A DNA stretch of 64,000 bases. Origin: Akkermansia muciniphila (GTDB lineage: Bacteria > Verrucomicrobiota > Verrucomicrobiia > Verrucomicrobiales > Akkermansiaceae). Positions 20,477 through 29,082 of the stretch are shown piece by piece (position 1 is the stretch's first letter; each line of letters starts with the position of its first letter). Under the pieces are notes generated by a model. That model ran no database searches. It saw only the letters and a list, made by a program, of their open reading frames with translations, and was not told the origin of the DNA. Both the position numbers and the translations under genes were made by a program. The stretch covers positions 62,001 to 126,000 of the forward strand of contig NZ_JABDHQ010000007.1 in the NCBI RefSeq assembly GCF_018709685.1. Reading direction: 5' to 3'.

Positions 20477-21481
20477 TCAGACTTCCGCCGCCAGGCGCGC
20501 CACGGCCTTGCGGGGCGTGATGCCCTGGGACTCCGCGGCAAAGTTGGTGACCACGCGGTGCATCAGCACGGGCTCCACAATGGCATCAATATCCTCCTTG
20601 CGGACGATGTAGCTGCCCTGGAGGGCGGCGCGCGTCTTGGCCCCCAGGATCAGGAACTGCACGGCGCGCGGGCCTGCGCCCCAGGCCACGTACTGCTTCA
20701 CCCATTCCGGGGAGGTCTCCAGGGAGGGGCGGGTGGCGCGCACCAGCTTCACGGCGTACTCGTAAATATGTTCCGGGACGGGCACGCGGCGCACCAGGTC
20801 CTGGTAAAAGATGATCTCCTCCCCGGAAAGGACGTGCTTGAGCTCCTCGCTGCGGTTCCCGGTGGTCTCCCGGGCAATGCGCATTTCCTCCTCCTCCGTG
20901 GGGTAATCCACTTCAATCAGGAACATGAAGCGGTCCAGCTGGGCTTCCGGCAGGGGATACGTGCCTTCCTGCTCAATGGGGTTCTGGGTGGCCAGCACGA
21001 AGAAGGGGGGCAGCAGGGTGAAGGTGCGGCCCATCACGGTGACGCGGCGCTCCTGCATGGCTTCCAGCAGGGCGGACTGGGTCTTGGCGGGGGCGCGGTT
21101 GATTTCGTCCGCCAGCACGATGTTGGCGAACACGGGGCCCTTGATGAACTCAAACTGGCGCTTTCCTCCGGCGGAATCATCCTGGATGATGTCCGTCCCG
21201 GTGATGTCCGCGGGCATCAGGTCCGGCGTGAACTGGATGCGGTTGAAGCTGAGGTCCAGCGTCTTTGCCACGGAGCTGATCAGCAGCGTCTTCGCCAGGC
21301 CGGGAACGCCCATCAGGAGCGCGTGCCCGCGGGAGAACAGGGCGATGCTCAACAGCTCCACGACGCGCTGCTGGCCGATGATGATCTTGCTCAATTCCGC
21401 GGAAAGCTCCTTGTAAATGGCGCCGAGCCGGTCAATGGCGGCCACGTCGTCGTCGGGCAGAGAGGGGGTGGTGGGTTCCAT
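20477..21481 (-). CDS. MoxR-family AAA+ ATPase
   Basis: A 334-residue AAA+ ATPase. Walker A is GVPGLAKT (58-65), Walker B is LADEINRAP (about 123-131), and sensor 1 is the ATQNP block. The conserved EAQLDRF arginine-finger region and a C-terminal helical lid follow. MoxR proteins act as chaperone-like ATPases, usually together with von Willebrand A proteins, and such a partner is encoded 37 bp downstream. It is divergent from the N-carbamoylputrescine amidase gene. The sequence gives no clue to the client. Confidence 0.93.
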   Translation of the reverse strand: MEPTTPSLPDDDVAAIDRLGAIYKELSAELSKIIIGQQRVVELLSIALFSRGHALLMGVPGLAKTLLISSVAKTLDLSFNRIQFTPDLMPADITGTDIIQDDSAGGKRQFEFIKGPVFANIVLADEINRAPAKTQSALLEAMQERRVTVMGRTFTLLPPFFVLATQNPIEQEGTYPLPEAQLDRFMFLIEVDYPTEEEEMRIARETTGNRSEELKHVLSGEEIIFYQDLVRRVPVPEHIYEYAVKLVRATRPSLETSPEWVKQYVAWGAGPRAVQFLILGAKTRAALQGSYIVRKEDIDAIVEPVLMHRVVTNFAAESQGITPRKAVARLAAEV

Positions 21482-21584
21482 ATTATAAGTTCATAGCACT
21501 TTTCAGGCCCTTTTCCACCAAATAATCGCGTCGCATTCATTTTCCCTGCTTGGAATGGGAGGGGAAACGGGGTAAGGAAGGGGC

Positions 21585-22442
21585 ATGCCGAAAATCGCAC
21601 TCATTCAACTGTCCGCAGACGCCCGGCCCTCCGTGAACAAGGAAAAGACGGAAGCCGCCATCCGTGAAGCCGCCGCCAACGGCGCGCAGATCGTCTGCAC
21701 GCAGGAACTCTTTACCACGGAATACTTTTGCAGGACGGAGGAATGCGATCTATTCAACCTGGCGGAACCCGTCCCCGGAGAATTGACGGAAGCCCACCGC
21801 AAGCTGGCCGCGGAGCTGGGCGTGGTGATTGTGGCCTCCGGCTTTGAAAAGCGCGCCACCGGGCTGTACCACAACACCGCGTGGGTAGTGGACGCGGACG
21901 GAACGTTCCTGGGCATGTACCGCAAGATGCACATACCGCAGGACCCCGGCTTTGAGGAAAAATTCTACTTCACCCCCGGCGACCTGGGCTACAAGGCGTT
22001 TGACACCAGATTCGGCCGCATCGGCGTGCTCATCTGCTGGGACCAGTGGTACCCGGAAGCCGCGCGCCTGACAGCCATGCAGGGGGCGGAAATCATCTTT
22101 TACCCCACGGCCATCGGCTGGCTGCCGGAGGAAAAGCCCCTGCTGGGGGAACAGCAGCACTGCGCGTGGGAAACCGTGCAGCGCGGCCACGCCGTGGCCA
22201 ACGGCTGCTACGTCTGCGCCGTCAACCGCGTGGGGACGGAAGGGGAAAGCGAATTCTGGGGGCAATCCTTCGTGGCGGACTACTACGGGCAGATTGTGGC
22301 GAAGGCCCCCGTGAGCGATGAAGCCATCCTGTACGCGGACCTGGACCTGGACGCCCTGGAAGACCACCGCCGCATCTGGCCCTTCTTCCGGGACCGCCGC
22401 ATTGACTCCTACGGCGGCATCACGGAACGGTGGGGGAAGTGA
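21585..22442 (+). CDS. aguB: N-carbamoylputrescine amidase
   Basis: A 285-residue carbon-nitrogen hydrolase (nitrilase superfamily) expected to convert N-carbamoylputrescine to putrescine, CO2 and ammonia, the last step of the agmatine route. The catalytic triad is visible as E41 (in CTQELF), K114 (YRKMHIP) and C151 (LICWDQWYPEA). The blocks around it are those of the AguB subgroup. A good ribosome binding site (AAGGAAGG) precedes the start at 21585. No agmatine deiminase gene is in the window, so pathway assignment rests on subgroup resemblance. Confidence 0.9.
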   Translation: MPKIALIQLSADARPSVNKEKTEAAIREAAANGAQIVCTQELFTTEYFCRTEECDLFNLAEPVPGELTEAHRKLAAELGVVIVASGFEKRATGLYHNTAWVVDADGTFLGMYRKMHIPQDPGFEEKFYFTPGDLGYKAFDTRFGRIGVLICWDQWYPEAARLTAMQGAEIIFYPTAIGWLPEEKPLLGEQQHCAWETVQRGHAVANGCYVCAVNRVGTEGESEFWGQSFVADYYGQIVAKAPVSDEAILYADLDLDALEDHRRIWPFFRDRRIDSYGGITERWGK

Positions 22443-22462
22443 AGCTGTAGTACACCTGGATC

Positions 22463-22993
22463 ATGTATTCCGGGGAAACCATGGAGCGGCAACGGGAGCA
22501 GGCCCGGGAAGTGCTCCTTGCCATGAAAAGGCAGTGCGGCGAACTGGTCATCGACTGCCTCCAGGGCATGATGGGAGAGCAGGGGTGCCAGGTGACCGTG
22601 TTGAAGCGTGAACACATCCTGTCCCTCCTGCAGGAACTGAACCGTCTGTATGATTCCGGCGTCCCCCGCAGGGAGGTGAGCGACGATGATGATGACGAAA
22701 ATTGCTCTTTTTCTTGGATTTATGAATTCGATTTTTACCTCCGGGAGTCCGACTTCCTGCTGCATTTCGTCATTGACGCCGCCCTGGATTCCGGCGGAGG
22801 CGTCACGGAATATTTGACGCTGGAGAGGCAGGTGTACCGGGAGGGGCTGTATCTTAAAGTGAGCGAGCCCATGGTTCTTGCCCCTGCGGCATTGGCGCAG
22901 TTGAAGAAAAAAGTCGCGGCTATCATGGCTATCCCTCCCAACACGGGGCGTTTTTTGGACTGGGAGGACCTGTGGCCTGAACCGGATAAGTGA
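22463..22993 (+). CDS. Hypothetical protein
   Basis: A 176-residue protein I do not recognise. It is acidic (with a run of Asp at about 75-79), has no signal peptide or membrane helix, and looks like a small alpha/beta cytoplasmic protein. It begins 20 bp after aguB on the same strand and could be co-transcribed. A second Met at residue 7 is an alternative start. The opposite strand also has an open frame here (22409-23026), but this strand is favoured by the downstream spacing and by ordinary amino-acid composition. Confidence 0.5.
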   Translation: MYSGETMERQREQAREVLLAMKRQCGELVIDCLQGMMGEQGCQVTVLKREHILSLLQELNRLYDSGVPRREVSDDDDDENCSFSWIYEFDFYLRESDFLLHFVIDAALDSGGGVTEYLTLERQVYREGLYLKVSEPMVLAPAALAQLKKKVAAIMAIPPNTGRFLDWEDLWPEPDK

Positions 22994-23017
22994 CGTCCAC
23001 CACTGGAGAAAACGGCG

Positions 23018-23051
23018 CAAAAACACCGCCGTTCCCGGAGAAACGGCAGTG
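23018..23051 (-). terminator. Terminator of the alcohol dehydrogenase gene
   Basis: A 10-bp stem (23042-23051 with 23024-23033, one mismatch) with an 8-nt loop is followed on the minus strand by TTTTTG, just past the stop codon at 23078. Confidence 0.75.
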
Positions 23052-23077
23052 TAAAAAGAGCAGGGAATTGCTTTCGC

Positions 23078-24184
23078 TTAGTCGCAGATGACGGCGATCT
23101 TGATGCCCTTCATCTGGACGTTGGTTTCCAGGGCCTCCGTGATTTCATCCAGCTTGAAGCGGTGGGAAATCAGCTTGGTCAGGGGCAGGCCGATGCCGTA
23201 CGCGCGCTTCAGGAAATCGAACGTGGTGGGGTAATCCTGCGGGGAATACACCCAGGAGCCTACGGCGGTCACTTCCTTGTTGCAGAGGTCGTAATGGTGG
23301 TTGATGACGCTCTCTCCGCCGTCCATGAAGAAACCCACTTCACACAGGCCGCCGCCGCGCTTCACGAACTTCCAGGCGTTGGCCCCGGCCTTGCCCACGC
23401 CCGTGCATTGGAAGACGAAATCCGCCAGGCGGCCGCCGTTATCCTTCTTTACGGCGTCAAGGAGGCCGTCCAGGTTCGCGTAATGGGTGAAATTATAGGT
23501 GCGCGTGGCGCCCATTTCCTTAGCCAGTTCCAGGCGGGAATCATTGCCGTCCACAGCGATGATGGTTTCAATGCCCAGCGTGCGCAGCGTGGCGATCTGG
23601 AGCAGGCCGATGGGGCCGCAGCCCTGCACGAGCACCACGGAATTGAACTTCAGCAGTCCGGTGGACTTGGCGCGTTCCAGGGAATGGACCACCACGGCGG
23701 CGGGTTCTACCAGAATGCGCTGGTCCAGCGTCATGCCGGAAACATTGAAAAACGTGGAGTCCTTGCGGATGACGAGGTACTCCCCGAAGTAGCCGTTCAA
23801 ATGCACGTCGTCGTCAGGCATCAGGCCGTACACACCCACGTTCTCGCACAGGTTGGTGCGGGCAGGCGTATTCAGGCAGGCGTCACAGGTGCCGCAGGGG
23901 ATGATGCAGGTTACGATCTTGTCCCCCAGGGCCAGGGGATTGCCCGCCGTATCCTTCGTGATATTCCTGCCCATGGCGACGATCTCCCCGGTGCCTTCAT
24001 GGCCCAGCACCACGGGGCAGAGGCCGAACGGGTCCCGGTTGTACTCATGGCCGTCCGTGCCGCAAACGCCGCAGGCTTCCACCTTGATCAGCATTTCATC
24101 ATCCCCGATGGAGGGGATAGGGTACTCACGGATTTCAAATGTCTTGGGCGCTGTCAGGACAGCGGCGCGTGCGGTCTGTTGCAT
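23078..24184 (-). CDS. Zinc-dependent medium-chain alcohol/polyol dehydrogenase
   Basis: A 368-residue medium-chain dehydrogenase. Catalytic zinc ligands appear in ACGVCGTDGHEY and the GHEG motif. A structural zinc site is present as CGTCDACLNTPARTNLC (four Cys). The Rossmann NAD(P) motif (VQGCGPIGLLQ) deviates from GxGxxG by having Cys before the first Gly, while the remaining Gly residues are present. The relatives that come to mind are threonine, sorbitol or other polyol dehydrogenases; the substrate cannot be fixed. It is flanked by its own terminator and by a palindrome overlapping the start codon. Confidence 0.88.
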   Translation of the reverse strand: MQQTARAAVLTAPKTFEIREYPIPSIGDDEMLIKVEACGVCGTDGHEYNRDPFGLCPVVLGHEGTGEIVAMGRNITKDTAGNPLALGDKIVTCIIPCGTCDACLNTPARTNLCENVGVYGLMPDDDVHLNGYFGEYLVIRKDSTFFNVSGMTLDQRILVEPAAVVVHSLERAKSTGLLKFNSVVLVQGCGPIGLLQIATLRTLGIETIIAVDGNDSRLELAKEMGATRTYNFTHYANLDGLLDAVKKDNGGRLADFVFQCTGVGKAGANAWKFVKRGGGLCEVGFFMDGGESVINHHYDLCNKEVTAVGSWVYSPQDYPTTFDFLKRAYGIGLPLTKLISHRFKLDEITEALETNVQMKGIKIAVICD

Positions 24185-24199
24185 AGTGTGGCTACACTA
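24184..24199. promoter_or_regulatory. Perfect palindrome at the dehydrogenase start codon
   Basis: TAGTGT and ACACTA arms separated by GGCT. The arm proximal to the promoter could serve as a -10 (TAGTGT on the minus strand, 18 nt after TTGAAG), and the other arm includes the A of the ATG. It could be an operator or an mRNA hairpin. Confidence 0.35.
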
Positions 24200-24468
24200 C
24201 CCTGTGGCGTTCGGACTCTTCAAGAACAAATGAGAATGGGAGTGAATTAACTTGCTGGAAACGGAAAAGCATGGCCGTACGGTCACTAAAAGACCGTCAG
24301 GAGCTCCGCATGCCATGCGGCAAATCCGCAGGATGTTCCTTCCCCTTCTCCTCAGGAAAACCGCGCCGCGCCGGAGCGCAAGGCAGGTTATTGCATGTGA
24401 AGTTTTTCCATGAAAGTCCGTTCATTTGGCTTGCGTGGCGGAGGGATGGAGTGCAAGCTGTGCGCGTT

Positions 24469-25749
24469 ATGCTTGATATCCGTGTAATACGAGAAAATCC
24501 GGAAGAAGTGAAAGCGCGCCTGAAGCCCCGCAGCGGGGACGCGTGGAAGCTTGTTGATGACGTTCTGGCGTGTGATGAAGCGCGCCGCAATGCCGAGACG
24601 GAAAAGCAGGCGTTGCAGTCCGAGCGGAATGCCACCTCCAAGCAGATCGGCATGCTCAAGAAAAAAGGGGAGGACACTTCCTCCATTGAAGCGCGCGTGC
24701 GCGAGATCGGCGACCGCATCCGGGAACTGGACCGCATGGCGGAGGAAAATGCCGCCCAGCTTACCTCCCTGCTGATGAACATCCCCAACCTGCCGCACCT
24801 GGAATGCCCCGTGGGCGCGGATGAAACGGCCAATCCGGAAATCAAGCTGTGGGGTGAAAAGCCCGCCATTGAAAACCCGAAGGACCATGTGGAACTGGCC
24901 GCGAACCTGGGCATGATTTCCTTTGAAGACGGCGCGCGGATCACGGGCTCCGGTTTTGTGGTGTACCGCGGCGCGGGCGCCCGCCTGGAACGCGCCCTGA
25001 TCAACTTCCTGCTGAACACGCAGACCGTGGAAAACGGCTATCAGGAAGTGGGCGTTCCCTTTGTGGTCAAGCGGGAGTGCATGGAAGGCACCGGACAGCT
25101 TCCCAAGTTTGAGGAAGACATGTACGGCACGGAAGACCAGCAGATGTTCCTGATTCCCACCGCGGAAGTGCCCGTGACCAACCTGTACAGGGACACCATT
25201 TTACAGGAAAGCGAGCTGCCCATCAAGATGGCGGCGTACACGCCCTGCTTCCGCCGGGAAGCCGGGAGCGCCGGGCGCGTCAACCGCGGCATGATCCGCA
25301 TCCACCAGTTTGACAAGGTGGAGCTGGTGCAGATCCTGAAGCCGGAAGACTCCTTCCGGGAGCTGGAAGTGCTCCGCAGCCATGCGGAATCCATCCTCCA
25401 GAAGCTGGGGCTTCACTACCGCGTGATTGAACTCTGCACGGGCGACCTCGGCTTTTCCTCCGCCAAAACGTACGACATTGAAGTATGGGCGCCGGGCCAG
25501 GGGCAGTATCTGGAGGTTTCCTCCTGCTCCTGCTTTACGGACTATCAGGCGCGCCGCATGCGCCTGCGTTACAAGGACGCGGACGGCAAAAACCAGTTCT
25601 GCCACACGCTGAACGGTTCCGGCACGGCTCTGCCGCGCCTGTACGTGGCCCTGCTGGAATCCTGCCAGCAGCCGGACGGCTCCATCCGCATTCCGGAAGC
25701 GCTTGTGCCGTACTTCGGCGCGGACAGCATCCGCCCGGAACAGGCCTGA
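24469..25749 (+). CDS. serS: Seryl-tRNA synthetase
   Basis: A 426-residue class II aminoacyl-tRNA synthetase that charges tRNA-Ser. The start at 24469 gives the family N-terminus (MLDIRVIRENPEEVKARL); the in-frame extension upstream is not conserved-looking. The N-terminal coiled-coil arm that grips the tRNA long variable arm spans about 25-105. The catalytic domain shows motif 2 around FRREAGSAG...RGMIRIHQF and motif 3 around NGSGTALPRLYVALLE. Length and motifs are normal. Confidence 0.97.
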   Translation: MLDIRVIRENPEEVKARLKPRSGDAWKLVDDVLACDEARRNAETEKQALQSERNATSKQIGMLKKKGEDTSSIEARVREIGDRIRELDRMAEENAAQLTSLLMNIPNLPHLECPVGADETANPEIKLWGEKPAIENPKDHVELAANLGMISFEDGARITGSGFVVYRGAGARLERALINFLLNTQTVENGYQEVGVPFVVKRECMEGTGQLPKFEEDMYGTEDQQMFLIPTAEVPVTNLYRDTILQESELPIKMAAYTPCFRREAGSAGRVNRGMIRIHQFDKVELVQILKPEDSFRELEVLRSHAESILQKLGLHYRVIELCTGDLGFSSAKTYDIEVWAPGQGQYLEVSSCSCFTDYQARRMRLRYKDADGKNQFCHTLNGSGTALPRLYVALLESCQQPDGSIRIPEALVPYFGADSIRPEQA

Positions 25750-25786
25750 ACCGGCGTTTTTCACGTCCCAACCCTGAATCAAGCCC

Positions 25787-26569
25787 ATGCCTGACGAGGG
25801 ACCCCTGGAACATTACCTGACTGCTTCCCATGATGAGCCGGAGCCGGACGTTCCGGAACCGGCTCCGGAACGCAGTTCCGGGCCCTGGCGGGAAAGGGGC
25901 GTCATGCTGGGCCTTGGCTTTCTGCTGGGGTGCGTGGGGGCGTACGCGCTGGTCTATTCTGAAATGTCCGGCAGCATGGGGACGCTGAAGAAATCTCTTT
26001 CAGAAGAGCGTGATTCCAATGCCTCCCTGCAAAAGGAGCGCGCCCATCTGCTGGAAACGCTGGAACAGGTGCGCATGGACAGCCTGCTGACGGAACGCTC
26101 CCCCCTGTCCATGACGGGCAGCGGCATTCCCAAAGCAAGCCGCCGCCCCGTTCCGCAGCCTCCCCCACTCACGCCCCTGCCTTCCGGCGGGCAGACCCCC
26201 CCGGCTCCCGTGCCGGAACCCGGCTCCGTGGAAGAACGCCTGGTGAATCCCGGTCCGGAGGACTGGAAGGAGCGCTACCAGTATGCCGCGCTGAAATACA
26301 ACCGGGTGGTGGAGGACTACAACAGGCTGAGAAAGCTTTACATGAACCTGGTGGGCCAGGGCGGGGCCGCCACCGGCCTGGTGACCGGAGCTCAGTTTTA
26401 CAAGGCCCTGCGGAAGGATACGCGCGCGGAAGCGCGCAAGCTGGATGAGCGGTACATGAGGGGCGGCCTGCGCGGAAGCGAGCTCCGGGAACTGGAACGC
26501 AGCAGGGATGAAATGCGGCACCGGGACTGGTGGCTGAAAAAGATGGCGCGCCAGTTCCGGATAGATTAG
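25787..26569 (+). CDS. Single-pass membrane protein with coiled coils, unknown function
   Basis: A 260-residue protein. A Pro/Glu-rich cytoplasmic N-terminus (about 35 residues) is followed by a transmembrane helix near 38-57. A predicted coiled coil (about 62-97), a Pro-rich linker (about 115-150) and a highly charged helical C-terminus (about 155-260) come next. I cannot assign a family. It starts 37 bp after serS on the same strand and may share its transcript. The architecture suggests a periplasmic scaffold or spacer, but this is inference only. Confidence 0.65.
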   Translation: MPDEGPLEHYLTASHDEPEPDVPEPAPERSSGPWRERGVMLGLGFLLGCVGAYALVYSEMSGSMGTLKKSLSEERDSNASLQKERAHLLETLEQVRMDSLLTERSPLSMTGSGIPKASRRPVPQPPPLTPLPSGGQTPPAPVPEPGSVEERLVNPGPEDWKERYQYAALKYNRVVEDYNRLRKLYMNLVGQGGAATGLVTGAQFYKALRKDTRAEARKLDERYMRGGLRGSELRELERSRDEMRHRDWWLKKMARQFRID

Positions 26570-26662
26570 GAGCGGAGGGGAATCCCCTGTTGGCGGGAAA
26601 CCTGCCTTCCGGGATGCACTGGCTTGGCCGGGATTCTATTTTTGAATGGCGCCGGGAGCAGC

Positions 26663-26682
26663 CGCCCCTGTTGGCAGGGGCG
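26663..26682. repeat. Perfect 8-bp hairpin
   Basis: CGCCCCTG and CAGGGGCG arms around TTGG, about 95 bp beyond the preceding gene, with no T-tract. The sequence CCCCTGTTGGC also occurs at about 26584. It might act as a weak terminator; the role is unclear. Confidence 0.3.
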
Positions 26683-26711
26683 CCCGTAAGAAATACGTGC
26701 CGTAGCGCGTC

Positions 26712-26755
26712 TATAAAAAATAATAAGGCCAAGAGCATGAAAGCACCGGGCCTTA
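26712..26755 (-). terminator. Probable terminator of the RRM gene
   Basis: TAAGGCC (minus strand) pairs with GGCCTTA across an 18-nt loop (26724-26755) and is followed by TTATTTTTTATA. It lies 55 bp past the stop of the RNA-binding protein gene. Confidence 0.6.
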
Positions 26756-26809
26756 CTGGAAGTGTGGTGATCAGGGAGAGGCAAATGCCTTTCCCTCAAT
26801 TTCCGTTTT

Positions 26810-27151
26810 TTAGCGGCGATTGCGGCCGTAGCCGTTATTGTCGCGTCTGCCGCCGCCGCCATAGCCGCCGCCACCGTTGCCGCGGAAACCGCCGCCCGTG
26901 TTTGACTGGGGCTTGGCTTCATTGACAACCAGGGCGCGTCCCTGATATTCATTGCCGTTCAGGGCCTCAATAGCATTGTTCATGGCATCCGCGGATTCCA
27001 TGGTTACGAATGCGAAACCCCGGGGTCTTCCGGATTCACGGTCGGTCGGAATGAATACTTCAGTCACTTCGCCATGGGAACCAAACAAATCCCTCAGGTC
27101 CTGTTCGGTGGCATCGAAGGACAAATTCCCTACGTACATTTTTGTGTTCAT
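26810..27151 (-). CDS. RRM-domain glycine-rich RNA-binding protein
   Basis: A 113-residue protein with one RNA-recognition motif and a Gly/Arg-rich tail, like cyanobacterial and verrucomicrobial Rbp proteins that bind RNA and often respond to cold. RNP2 is MYVGNLS near the N-terminus and RNP1 is RGFAFVTM at about 45-52. The tail from about residue 85 is nearly all Gly, Asn and Arg. The ATG at 27151 was chosen; an in-frame TTG five codons upstream is possible. The 220 bp upstream contains no gene and could include a structured leader. Confidence 0.9.
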   Translation of the reverse strand: MNTKMYVGNLSFDATEQDLRDLFGSHGEVTEVFIPTDRESGRPRGFAFVTMESADAMNNAIEALNGNEYQGRALVVNEAKPQSNTGGGFRGNGGGGYGGGGRRDNNGYGRNRR

Positions 27152-27371
27152 ATGATCAAAAGACAAAGTGATCTGATTGTTCTTTAATGCATTCCCGAAG
27201 AGCCGGGATTAGAAGGCAAAATCTGAATACGCAGACACCGTTGTCTCTAAGAAGAGTAATCTCTGAATCATAAAAAGCCAAGAATAATATTGCACGGGCT
27301 GAATATTTCCATGACAGCTTTTCATGGATTCCGCGAGCGCGTGATTTTTTACAGGAGAAAAATTCCCTCCG

Positions 27372-27593
27372 TCATCCCAGCTCCGCGGCAACGGTGTCCA
27401 CCAGCAGGCGGCCGCGGCCCTTCAGGATGAACCGTTGTTCCGGGGAGACATCCGCCAGAACCAGTTCCCGGTAATGCTCCGGCAGAGGCAGGATTCCGGC
27501 AACATATATCCTAGCGGAGGCTCCATATCTGCCAAAATAGAACCGCCAGTGTTTTTCACATTCTGCGCTGAATAAAGGGTGGAACAGGTACAC
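27372..27593 (-). pseudogene. Displaced 3'-end fragment of hemW
   Basis: This open frame ends with about 45 residues closely matching the C-terminus of HemW encoded at 31646. The shared core is SPEQRxILKGRGRLLVD followed by an AAEL ending. At DNA level the match runs for roughly 140 bp (about 27375-27515 versus 31647-31787) with scattered substitutions. The N-terminal part of the frame is unrelated and no radical-SAM domain is present, so it is a gene remnant, in the same orientation as hemW and at the far end of the AT-rich block. Confidence 0.75.
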
Positions 27594-27604
27594 AGTTAAT
27601 AAGT

Positions 27605-28273
27605 TTATTCGGCGGGTGCGGACCAGGGCTCTTTGAATGAAGCCTCTATGTGCTCTTGGGATTCATACCGGGAATCAATGAATTTGGCAACGTCCTGGGC
27701 TGATTGGGCTGTAGGTTCCAGAATAGTATCGAAAAGAAGATCACTGCCCCGGTAGCAGGTATTGCCATCCATTTTCCTTTAATTCTGCATGGGAAGGAAA
27801 ATAACCAGAAGGCGGCTTTGAAGCTGGAGAATGCGCAAAAGAATAAATTTCTGCATTTCCGGTGATGCAGGGATAGACAGAACCTGCTTTTTCATGTCGG
27901 CAGTGGGTCCTGTAAGTTTTTTAAGGATAGGTGAGACTTCCGTAGAAAAAGATTTTGCCGCCGCGTCCGCGGAATTTTTATCCACGATGGAATTATACCA
28001 ATTCTGTACCTTGCCTACAGGTGTTTCATAGGTTTCAACGAATATCTGCCACGCTTTTTGATTCTGTTCGTTGAAGAGCAATTCCTTGCCGGGCGGATTA
28101 TAAGAAAATCTTTTCAAGGCTTCCGGTTCCGGTCCGTTGATTTGGCAGGTGTCTCCATAGCACGCTGAATAATAAATAAAGAGGGAAGATGCAAATGTGA
28201 GAATGATGGAGTATTTCAAGATCATCAGATTATGGAAGCATGACAGGGCTCCTGAATGAAGGGGAATAAACAT
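27605..28273 (-). pseudogene. Interrupted copy of the tandem small exported protein
   Basis: This is a paralogue of the gene at 28460-29077. The first part (start probably the ATG at 28225, down to 27782) has a signal-like N-terminus, then shared blocks such as ETYETPVGKVQNWYNSI and PEMQKFILLRILQLQSRLL. It meets an in-frame TAA at 27779-27781 right after FLPMQ. Reading on in the same frame to the TAA at 27605 recovers the missing C-terminus: CYRGSDLLFDTIL, then AKFIDSRYESQEHIEASFKE, matching the intact copy. It is therefore either a pseudogene or a truncated 148-residue product. It is the last member of the island operon. Confidence 0.75.
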
Positions 28274-28459
28274 TTATTCTGTGCAACTTTTCTCTGTGCA
28301 ATGGCTAAGTTATTGATTTGTGGCGGTTCCTGGATGAGAGCACGCAGGTGAGGCAAAGAAACACTATTAATACATGGTAAGTGGAACTTAATTGAGGGAA
28401 GAATAAAAGAAGGATGGAAATTTAATAGAGATCAACGCAATTTCTCTGTAAACTGCTTT

Positions 28460-29077
28460 TTAAGAAGATGATGTCTCTGTCCATGGTTCTTTGAAAGCTG
28501 CTTCAATGCTTTCCTGGTCTTCATTTTGAGTTTCAATAAATTTTGAAATGTCCATGGCTGTTGTTGACGTTAGACCTAGAAATATGTCAAAGAGTTTTTC
28601 GCTGCCATGATAACAAGCATCGGAACTTGACTTTTTACTGTCTTGCATAGGAAGAAAAATTATTAGCAAGCGGCTCTGCAATGTGAGGATACGTGAAAGA
28701 ATGAGTTTTTGCATTTCAGAAGAAGCTGGAATAGCAAGGACTTGTTTCTTTATATCAGCAGAACGTCCCGTCAGCTTTTTAAGAATTGGCAGGACATCTA
28801 TCTTGAACGCATCGGCTGCAGCATCAGCAGAATCTTTGTCCCTAATGGAATTATACCAATCCTGTACTTTGCCTACAGGCGCTTCATAGGTTTCAACGAA
28901 TGTCTGCCATGCTTTTTTATCTTGTGCCTCAGAAAGCAATTCATTCCCTGGAGGATCATAAGAGAGATTTTTTAAATCTTCTGGACTCAGACCATTGATT
29001 TGACAAATATCTCCCTGGCAAACTGAGAAATATATAAAAGCCGACGATAAGAATGCTATGGTGGTTGATTGTGTCAT
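28460..29077 (-). CDS. Small exported protein of unknown family (intact tandem copy)
   Basis: A 205-residue protein with an N-terminal hydrophobic signal (TTIAFLSSAFIYFSV) followed by C-x4-C (CQGDIC) and a helical body. The Cys after the signal does not fit a strict lipobox, so lipoprotein status is uncertain. It starts 5 bp after the 528-residue gene ends, so translation is probably linked. Its neighbour downstream is an interrupted paralogue. Codon and base use are AT-rich compared with genes outside the block. I recognise no domain; a periplasmic partner or immunity-type role for the upstream protein is speculation. Confidence 0.7.
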   Translation of the reverse strand: MTQSTTIAFLSSAFIYFSVCQGDICQINGLSPEDLKNLSYDPPGNELLSEAQDKKAWQTFVETYEAPVGKVQDWYNSIRDKDSADAAADAFKIDVLPILKKLTGRSADIKKQVLAIPASSEMQKLILSRILTLQSRLLIIFLPMQDSKKSSSDACYHGSEKLFDIFLGLTSTTAMDISKFIETQNEDQESIEAAFKEPWTETSSS

Positions 29078-29082
29078 GAAAA

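Noticed and set aside
21482-21490. TATAAT directly upstream of the moxR start codon
   Set aside because: It touches the ATG and has no -35 at a proper distance, so it would place transcription inside the coding region; probably chance.
22409-23026. Minus-strand frame of 205 codons opposite the small hypothetical gene
   Set aside because: Overlaps the aguB end; the plus-strand frame has better composition and operon-like spacing, though the choice is not certain.
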